This document shows, piece after piece, positions 1 through 5,771 of a stretch of 6,599 nt of DNA; positions within the stretch are counted from its first letter, which is position 1; the number at the start of each line of letters is the position of its first letter. The notes under the pieces were generated by a model that saw only the letters and a program-made list of their open reading frames with translations, had not been told where the DNA came from and made no database searches. The position numbers and the translations under genes are program-made. The DNA is from Candidatus Zhuqueibacterota bacterium. Its GTDB lineage: Bacteria > Zhuqueibacterota > QNDG01. The DNA lies in NCBI GenBank assembly GCA_003645915.1, contig QNDG01000087.1:1-6599 (forward strand). Reading direction: 5' to 3'.

Positions 1-1151
1 CCTCTGTGTGGGGTCAGTCGTTTCCTGAATTTGTTCTCAGCAAAGCAGGGTCCATGGATATAATTCGCAATGTGTACGGAATGCTTATGGCAAAAGCAAC
101 ATTTGAAGGCACAAAAAAGCTGTTGAAAAACAAACGTACATTCTGTCTTACAAGAGCAGGCTTTGCAGGAATACAGAGATATTCCGCAGTCTGGACAGGT
201 GACAACGTTGCAACTGACGAACACATGATGGCAGGTGTTCTTCTGACAAACAGCATGGGGCTTTCCGGGATCCCGCTCGCAGGGCCTGATATAGGCGGAT
301 TTGCAGGAAATCCCTCAAAAGAACTTTTTACAAGATGGATGTCTCTTGGAGTTTTTACTCCGTTTTTCAGAAATCATACTGAGATTGATTCCAGACATCA
401 GGAGCCGTGGGTTTTTGATGACAGAACCGAGTCCCTTTCAAGAAAATTTATAAATACCCGGTACCAGCTTATGCCCTACATCTATTCGATTTTTTACGAA
501 GCTTCAGCAACAGGCCTGCCTATGTCAAGAAGTATGGCAGTTTATTATCCTTTTGATGATAAAATATTTTGGAGTAATTTTCAATATCAATACATGTTCG
601 GCCCTTCTTTTATGGTCTGCCCTGTTAAAAGCAGCAGGAAAACAGTTGCTGTTTATTTTCCTGAGGGCCTTTGGTACAGGTTCGGCAATAAATCAGAACC
701 TGTAAAGGGCCCTGCAACAAAACAGGTTAAATCCCCTCTGCAGGATCTGCCTGTATTTGTAAAAGGCGGATCTGTTATTCCTATGCAGAAAACCGTACAA
801 TACACAACAGCAGATCCGGGAGACACCCTGTTTTTGCACATTTATTACGGGGATAAAAAAACATCCTTTTTATATTATGAGGACGACGGCCTGACCATGG
901 ATTACAGAAAAGGCAGGTACTGTAAACGTTTTATTGTTTTTGATCCTGATAGCAGAGAACTTTGCCTGTCCCGAACCACAGGTACATACAAATCCGATTT
1001 TAAAATTTTAAAGTTTATTTTTCACGGCTTTAGAGATATAAAAGAGATTAAAATAAACAATAGAACCGTAAAACCTGTGCCAGCAGAAAATCATAGATTA
1101 AAATCAATAAATTTTGAAAACATTTCACAAAAAATCCGTATGAAATGGTAA
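1..1151 (+). CDS. GH31 family alpha-glycosidase (alpha-glucosidase-like), C-terminal part, 5' end outside window
   Basis: A retaining glycoside hydrolase of family 31, which hydrolyses alpha-linked glucosides or xylosides. The reading frame is open to the left edge (codons begin at base 3), so the GTG at 6 is not a real start; about 380 C-terminal residues are visible, roughly half a usual GH31 protein. Visible GH31 signatures, in order: NVYGMLMAKAT, TRAGFAG, QRYSAVWTGDN with the general acid/base Asp at codon 201-203, SGIPLAGPDIGGF, FTPFFRNH and the QLMPYIYSIFYEA helix. A C-terminal beta-rich part (about 830-930, TLFLHIYYGD and LYYEDDG) looks like the DUF5110-type domain that follows the barrel. 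The family's nucleophile motif (DMNEP) normally comes just before the first visible residues (SVWGQSFPE) and is presumably just off the edge. Any signal peptide is out of view. Exact substrate (glucoside or xyloside) cannot be told from this half. The gene ends 214 bases before the DPP4 gene on the same strand. Confidence 0.93.
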   Translation, partial: SVWGQSFPEFVLSKAGSMDIIRNVYGMLMAKATFEGTKKLLKNKRTFCLTRAGFAGIQRYSAVWTGDNVATDEHMMAGVLLTNSMGLSGIPLAGPDIGGFAGNPSKELFTRWMSLGVFTPFFRNHTEIDSRHQEPWVFDDRTESLSRKFINTRYQLMPYIYSIFYEASATGLPMSRSMAVYYPFDDKIFWSNFQYQYMFGPSFMVCPVKSSRKTVAVYFPEGLWYRFGNKSEPVKGPATKQVKSPLQDLPVFVKGGSVIPMQKTVQYTTADPGDTLFLHIYYGDKKTSFLYYEDDGLTMDYRKGRYCKRFIVFDPDSRELCLSRTTGTYKSDFKILKFIFHGFRDIKEIKINNRTVKPVPAENHRLKSINFENISQKIRMKW

Positions 1152-1369
1152 GGAGGTTAAATGTTCCCGCTCTTTCACGGATAAACAATTTATTGAAATT
1201 TGCAGTTATCTTTATTAAGTCAGGACAAATACTATTCTGTTTCAGAAAAGATCAACCTGTTCCTGAGAATCTAATTTTATTGACCTGTAAATTCAAAGGA
1301 ATCAGTTCTTATCCTGTGAAGGAGCAGCTCTTACAGAATATTTTAAACATCATCGGAGGAGAGAAATGA
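1145..1369 (+). CDS. Hypothetical 74-codon ORF filling the GH31-DPP4 gap (doubtful or decayed gene)
   Basis: This frame runs from an ATG inside the last codons of the GH31 gene to a TGA that overlaps the DPP4 start codon (ATGA at 1366-1369). The ATG at 1145 has no Shine-Dalgarno before it; a TTG at 1193 is another possible start, also without a clear site. The last codons double as the DPP4 ribosome binding site, which explains the GGE ending. The central stretch AVIFIKSGQILFCFRK resembles by eye the first beta hairpin of Nudix hydrolases, but no Nudix box (GX5EX7REUXEEXGU) follows, so any relation would be to a decayed copy. Composition is hydrophobic without a clear membrane helix. It could equally be untranslated spacer that happens to be open. 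If real, it would be translationally coupled to DPP4. Confidence 0.25.
   Translation: MVRRLNVPALSRINNLLKFAVIFIKSGQILFCFRKDQPVPENLILLTCKFKGISSYPVKEQLLQNILNIIGGEK
1151..1156 (+). promoter_or_regulatory. Perfect Shine-Dalgarno AGGAGG with no long gene behind it
   Basis: AGGAGG begins at the last base of the GH31 stop codon and lies 4 bases before an ATG at 1161, an almost ideal spacing. The only start it can serve is that ATG, which opens a seven-codon frame. No ATG, GTG or TTG sits at a suitable distance in the other two frames. It is either a working site for a very short leader or coupling peptide, or the remains of a start region whose gene has decayed. Confidence 0.6.
1161..1184 (+). CDS. 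Seven-codon ORF behind a perfect Shine-Dalgarno
   Basis: ATG at 1161 reads MFPLFHG and stops at TAA 1182-1184. It is preceded by AGGAGG at 1151-1156. It begins 9 bases after the GH31 stop, so ribosomes finishing that gene could reinitiate here. The peptide has no run of a single amino acid that would suggest an attenuation leader, and no terminator/antiterminator pair was seen after it. It may be a chance ORF, the broken start of a lost gene, or a translated short peptide. I do not recognise it. Confidence 0.25.
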   Translation: MFPLFHG

Positions 1370-3540
1370 AGAAAAACATTTTGACAAACACCGCAGCCCT
1401 GATATTCAGCTTAATGATCACACTTCCCCTGTTATCCCAGCAAAAACATCTGACATACGAGCAGGCGTACAAATGGGGAAAACCCCGCATCTTCGGAAGG
1501 TTTCCGAACCTTAGATGGTTTGAAAAAGACAAGTTGTTAAAAAGTGAATTTAAAAACGGTTCAATGCAGTACTATACTGTTGATGCGGAAACAGGCAAAG
1601 AGGAGCTTTTTCTGGATCTGAAAGAGTGCAAAAAAAAATTAAATCTGCCGGAAAACGTATCTCTCGGCAGAGCAAAATGGAATAAGGATTATTCTGCTGC
1701 AATTATTACTGTAAAAGGAAATATCTACTACATAAACAGAGAAAAAAATATTTTCAGGCAACTCACATCATCCCTTTCACCATGCAAAAATCCCATGTTT
1801 TCTCCTGATAATAAAAAAATTGCCTTTACAAGAAATCATAACCTCTACGTGGTTGATGTCAACACAGGACTGGAAAAACAGCTTACAAGCGACGGATCAG
1901 AAACAGTTTACAATGGCTGGGCATCGTGGGTATATTACGAAGAAGTGCTTGGACGGGGATCAAGGTACAGAGCATTCTATTTTTCACCTGACAGTAAAAA
2001 AATTGCATTTTTAAAATTTGACGATTCAAAAGTGCCGACTTTTACACTTTTTAAAGCAGACGGCGTTCACAGAGAACTTGAAGTTGCTCATTATCCGAAA
2101 CCCGGAGATCCTAATCCGGAAGTTACACTTTACTGCGCTGACATTGAAACTGGAAAAATCACTCCCATAGACACCAAAATTGAAGATGATCAGTATGTTG
2201 CATGGATTTTCTGGACTCCGGACAGCAAGAAGATTCTGTTCCAGTGGATGAACCGGGGACAGGATACGATTAAAATTTTTTCCGCTGATCCTGCCACAGG
2301 CAAAAGAAAAGAGATTTACTCTGAACATCAGGACAGCTGGGTTGATTTCTTTAAAGACCTCTATTTCTTTAAAACCCGTGACAGTTTTTTATTACGGTCT
2401 GATAAAAGCGGATGGTCTCATCTTTACCTCTGCTCTCTTGACGGTAAAGAGATCAGACAGATCACAAAAGGCAGCTATGCAGTAAAATCAATTGCGCATG
2501 TTGACGAAGAAAAAGGGCTGATTTATTTTACAGGTTCAAAGAAAAATTCCGTTGATAATCACCTGTACCGCATAAATCTGAAGGGAAAAAATTTTAAACA
2601 GCTCACAAAAGAAGATGGCAGCCATTACACATCTGCTTCTCCTGACGGGAAATATTTTACGGACAGGTTTTCCAATATTACAACTCCTTCAAAATTTGAT
2701 CTGTACAGAACAGACGGCACATTTGTAAGAAATCTCGGAGATTCAAAACTGCCGGTGTTTGATGAATATGCTTTGGGAAAAGCCGAGCTTTTTACAATAC
2801 CATCCGGCGACGGATTTGATCTTCCGGCACTCTGGATACTCCCTCCTGATTTTGACCCTGATAAAAAATATCCTGTACTCTTTTCTGTTTACGGAGGGCC
2901 GGGATCGGCATCTGTTCGCAACTCTTTCCCCAGACTCAGCAACCTCTATCTGGCTCAGGAAGGTATAATAGTTTTCTCTGTTGATCACAGAGGTTCCGGC
3001 CATTTCGGCAAAAAAGGAGAGGCTATGATGCACAGGAATCTCGGTAAATGGGAAATGCACGACTACATTGCAGCAGTTAAATGGCTTAAACAAAAACCGT
3101 TTGTTGATTCTTCCCGCATCGGGATACAGGGAGGCAGCTACGGCGGTTATGTTACATGTATGGCACTTACTTTCGGAGCAGACTATTTTACTCACGGTAA
3201 TGCCCTTTACTCTGTTACTGACTGGAAACTGTATGACAGCATATACACGGAAAGATACATGGACACTCCGGCTGAAAATCCGGAAGGATACAAGAACGGC
3301 TCTGTTTTGACATATGCTGATAAATATAAGGGAAAGTTAAGGATTGTGCACGGTACTATGGATGATAATGTTCATATGCAGAACACAATACAGTTTATTG
3401 ATAAACTGGAAGATCTTGACAAAGATTTTGAGCTCATGCTCTATCCCAATGCCCGTCACGGTATTGGATTTCCCAAACACACTCATTCATCCCGTGAAAG
3501 CTATGAATTCTGGAAGAAATATTTTATTGATAAAAATTAA
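1366..3540 (+). CDS. Dipeptidyl peptidase IV (S9B family), exported
   Basis: A serine exopeptidase that releases X-Pro (and X-Ala) dipeptides from peptide N-termini, acting in the periplasm or outside the cell. Residues 1-24 form a Sec signal peptide (MKKN, hydrophobic core, likely cleavage after LLS); no lipobox is seen. The beta-propeller domain (about 90-450) carries WVYYEEV with Glu192-Glu193, the pair that binds the substrate amino group in DPP4. The alpha/beta hydrolase domain (about 500-724) has YGGPGS with oxyanion Tyr509, VDHRGSG, nucleophile Ser591 in GGSYGG, pocket tyrosines 623 and 627 (YDSIY), Asp666 in HGTMDDN and His698 in NARHG. Spacing from Ser to Asp to His (75, 32) is close to human DPP4 (78, 32). 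At 724 residues it is full length for the family. GGAGG at 1355-1359, 6 bases before the ATG, supports the start. The double Glu and YDSIY motif favour DPP4 over acylaminoacyl or prolyl-oligopeptidases. The S46 gene follows after 21 bases, probably in one operon. A run of nine A lies at 1630-1638. Confidence 0.96.
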   Translation: MKKNILTNTAALIFSLMITLPLLSQQKHLTYEQAYKWGKPRIFGRFPNLRWFEKDKLLKSEFKNGSMQYYTVDAETGKEELFLDLKECKKKLNLPENVSLGRAKWNKDYSAAIITVKGNIYYINREKNIFRQLTSSLSPCKNPMFSPDNKKIAFTRNHNLYVVDVNTGLEKQLTSDGSETVYNGWASWVYYEEVLGRGSRYRAFYFSPDSKKIAFLKFDDSKVPTFTLFKADGVHRELEVAHYPKPGDPNPEVTLYCADIETGKITPIDTKIEDDQYVAWIFWTPDSKKILFQWMNRGQDTIKIFSADPATGKRKEIYSEHQDSWVDFFKDLYFFKTRDSFLLRSDKSGWSHLYLCSLDGKEIRQITKGSYAVKSIAHVDEEKGLIYFTGSKKNSVDNHLYRINLKGKNFKQLTKEDGSHYTSASPDGKYFTDRFSNITTPSKFDLYRTDGTFVRNLGDSKLPVFDEYALGKAELFTIPSGDGFDLPALWILPPDFDPDKKYPVLFSVYGGPGSASVRNSFPRLSNLYLAQEGIIVFSVDHRGSGHFGKKGEAMMHRNLGKWEMHDYIAAVKWLKQKPFVDSSRIGIQGGSYGGYVTCMALTFGADYFTHGNALYSVTDWKLYDSIYTERYMDTPAENPEGYKNGSVLTYADKYKGKLRIVHGTMDDNVHMQNTIQFIDKLEDLDKDFELMLYPNARHGIGFPKHTHSSRESYEFWKKYFIDKN

Positions 3541-3561
3541 TCAGAAAGAAAGGATCAGCGG

Positions 3562-5706
3562 ATGAAAAAAATCAAATATATGATCGCTGCTGCTTTAGTG
3601 TTATTTATTATTCAGGTTTATGCAGAAGAAGGGATGTATCCGGTTAGTGAGATCAGCAAGCTGGATCTTCAGAATAAGGGCCTTAAAATATCTTCTTTGG
3701 ATATTTACAATCCTAACGGGATAAGTATTGTAAATGGAATCTGTAAAGTAGGAGGAGCATCAGGGTCATTTATTTCTGAGAAAGGTCTGATCATAACAAA
3801 CCATCATGTGGCATACGGCGCTATACAAGGTGCATCCACTCCTGAACATGACTACATTTCACAGGGTTTTTATGCTCCTGCCCGGGACAAGGAGATTCCT
3901 GCCAAAGGATATGTGGTAAGGATAACGGAATCTTACAGAGATATCTCCAAAGAAGTCCTCTCTGCTGTAAAGCCCGGAATGACTTTTCAGGAGCAGGCGG
4001 AAGCTATTGATAAACGTATAAAAAAACTTGTAAAAAAGGCTGAAAAAAAACATAAGGGAAAAAGGGCGGAGATTTCGGAAATGTTTCCGGGCAAAACCTA
4101 TGTTCTCTTTCTTTATACATATCTAAGGGATATAAGACTGGTTTATGCTCCGCCAAGATCAATCGGCAATTTCGGCGGAGAAATTGATAACTGGATGTGG
4201 CCAAGACATACCGGTGATTTCTCAATTTTAAGAGCATATGTTTCTCCTGACGGGAAACCTGCAGAATATTCCGGAGATAATATCCCGTTTAAACCGAAAA
4301 AGGTTCTTAAAATTGACCCCGCAGGTGTAAAAGAAAATGATTTTGTCTTTATTCTTGGATACCCCGGAAGAACATACAGAAACAGAACTTCATATTTTCT
4401 TGAATATCAGTACAAATACCGCATGCCGTGGATTGCAGACTACTATCAGTGGGAAATTGATCTTGCGGAAAAAATGAGTGCAAAAGACCGTGGAGTTGCA
4501 ATTAAACTGGCAACAAAGATCAAATGGCGCTCCAATACAATGAAAAACTACAGAGGAAAACTTGAAGGCATAAAAAGGTTGAATCTGGTTGATAAAAAAC
4601 GGAATGAAGAAAAAGCCCTTCAGGAATTTATTGAAAATCATGAAAAGTTGAAAAAATACTCCGGGCTTCTTGCAGAAATTAAAGAGATCTATACTGAAAT
4701 ATCGGAAAATTCCGACAGAGAACTCATACTCAGGTATCTGAGATCAAGCCCGTTCATTGTATCAATGGCATTTACAGTTTACGAAGGTTCAAAAGAGTTG
4801 AAAAAACCGGACATAGAGAGAAAAAGTGCTTATATGAATCGGAATATAAAAAGAACCGAGAAATCAATTGAAAGAGGATTTAACAATTTTTATGAACCTG
4901 CAGATAAAGCAATACTGAAAAAGCTGCTTTTAAAAGCTGCAGATCTGCCGGAAAACAAAAAGATATCTGCTGTGGAAAAAATAATCAAAGGAAAAGATAA
5001 AACTTCAGCTGTTAATGATTTTGTTGAAAATCTATATGCAGGGACAAATCTTAAGTCTTTTAACGCGGTTTTAAAAGCACTTTACGGAAACCCCTTAAAA
5101 GACAAAATTTTTAATGATCCTGCAATCCTTTTTGTTTCGCAGATATACGAAGAATATGAAAACCTTGAAAAAATCGGAAAAGAACGAGAAGGAAAACTTG
5201 ACAAGCTTCTTGCTTCTCTTCTTGATGTTAAAAAGAAATTTAAAAAGACAGCATTTATTCCTGATGCAAACGGAACACTGCGTTTTACATACGGCAGAAT
5301 TGAAGGTTATTCTCCGAGAGATGCTGTATTTTACAAGCCATTTACAACAGTCCAGGGAATAAAGGAAAAAACTACAGGTAAATTCCCCTTTGATGCTCCT
5401 GAAAAACTGATTGGTATGATCAACAGCGGCAGATTCAAATCATTTATTCAGCCGGATATAAAAACTGTGCCTGTTGATATGCTCTACAGCACAGATACAA
5501 CCGGAGGTAATTCCGGCAGCCCCATCTTTAATGCACAGGGGAATCTGGTGGGAATTAATTTTGACAGAGCATACGGAGCAACTATTAATGATTTTGCATG
5601 GAGCAGGGACTACAGCAGATCCATAGGAGTTGACATCAGATATGTTCTCTGGATATTAAAAGATTTTTCTAAGGCAGAATCAATTATTAAGGAACTTAAT
5701 CTCTGA
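3562..5706 (+). CDS. S46 family dipeptidyl peptidase, DPP11-like (Asp/Glu-specific by key residue)
   Basis: A serine exopeptidase of family S46 (DPP7/DPP11), which cuts dipeptides from oligopeptide N-termini. Residues 1-21 are a Sec signal peptide, cleaved probably after VYA, so the enzyme is periplasmic or surface-exposed. The split trypsin-like domain shows GLIITNHHVAYGAIQ (catalytic His82), APPRSIGNFGGEIDN, WMWPRHTGDFS (catalytic Asp219) and TTGGNSGSP (catalytic Ser651), ending in the S46-typical VDIRYVLWIL. Between the halves (about 280-560) lies the Lys/Glu-rich helical domain that caps the site in this family. Arg669, 18 residues after Ser651 (NFDR), matches Arg673 of Porphyromonas gingivalis DPP11, which selects acidic P1 residues; DPP7 has Gly there. 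Length (714) and His-Ser distance (569) agree with DPP11 (about 720; 570). The catalytic His is followed by Val rather than the Cys of the studied enzymes. GAAAGGA at 3547-3553 is a modest ribosome binding site. It lies 21 bases after DPP4, presumably cotranscribed. The family is certain; specificity is inferred. Confidence 0.95.
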   Translation: MKKIKYMIAAALVLFIIQVYAEEGMYPVSEISKLDLQNKGLKISSLDIYNPNGISIVNGICKVGGASGSFISEKGLIITNHHVAYGAIQGASTPEHDYISQGFYAPARDKEIPAKGYVVRITESYRDISKEVLSAVKPGMTFQEQAEAIDKRIKKLVKKAEKKHKGKRAEISEMFPGKTYVLFLYTYLRDIRLVYAPPRSIGNFGGEIDNWMWPRHTGDFSILRAYVSPDGKPAEYSGDNIPFKPKKVLKIDPAGVKENDFVFILGYPGRTYRNRTSYFLEYQYKYRMPWIADYYQWEIDLAEKMSAKDRGVAIKLATKIKWRSNTMKNYRGKLEGIKRLNLVDKKRNEEKALQEFIENHEKLKKYSGLLAEIKEIYTEISENSDRELILRYLRSSPFIVSMAFTVYEGSKELKKPDIERKSAYMNRNIKRTEKSIERGFNNFYEPADKAILKKLLLKAADLPENKKISAVEKIIKGKDKTSAVNDFVENLYAGTNLKSFNAVLKALYGNPLKDKIFNDPAILFVSQIYEEYENLEKIGKEREGKLDKLLASLLDVKKKFKKTAFIPDANGTLRFTYGRIEGYSPRDAVFYKPFTTVQGIKEKTTGKFPFDAPEKLIGMINSGRFKSFIQPDIKTVPVDMLYSTDTTGGNSGSPIFNAQGNLVGINFDRAYGATINDFAWSRDYSRSIGVDIRYVLWILKDFSKAESIIKELNL

Positions 5707-5718
5707 TACCAAACAATA

Positions 5719-5755
5719 TTAAGGTGCCGGCTCTATGAATAAACCGGCACCTTAA
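5719..5755. terminator. 12-bp perfect hairpin between convergent genes, likely bidirectional terminator
   Basis: TTAAGGTGCCGG (5719-5730) pairs perfectly with CCGGCACCTTAA (5744-5755) around a 13-base loop. It sits 12 bases after the S46 stop and 16 bases before the end of the convergent kinase gene, where a shared terminator is expected. Neither side has a good T run. On the + strand the stem is followed by CAATCTCT; on the - strand by TATTGTTT, which is the better terminator in that direction. The sequence occurs once in the window, so there is no sign of a dispersed repeat. Confidence 0.7.
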
Positions 5756-5771
5756 CAATCTCTCCGGATAG

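Noticed and set aside
6..8. GTG as the start of the GH31 gene
   Set aside because: The visible protein begins just after where the family's catalytic nucleophile motif should be, and the frame is open to the edge; it is an internal valine codon.
1161..1184. MFPLFHG as the start of a precorrin-2 dehydrogenase (such proteins often begin M-Y/F-PLF)
   Set aside because: Five matching residues are too few, and no glycine-rich NAD-binding motif follows in any frame.
1193..1221. Possible sigma70 promoter (TTGAAA, 17 bases, TAAGTC) and TTGACC at 1280-1285
   Set aside because: The -10 boxes at the right spacing match poorly (TAAGTC, CAGTTC), so these are probably chance in AT-rich sequence.
2743..3195. 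150-codon open frame on the - strand inside the DPP4 gene
   Set aside because: It lies fully antisense to the conserved catalytic domain of DPP4 and its translation shows no recognisable domain; it is a shadow of the coding frame.
3562..5706. DegP or V8-like trypsin-fold protease
   Set aside because: The motifs TNHH, WMWPRHTGDFS and VDIRYVLW, the large helical insert and the 714-residue length are specific to family S46, and no PDZ domain is present.
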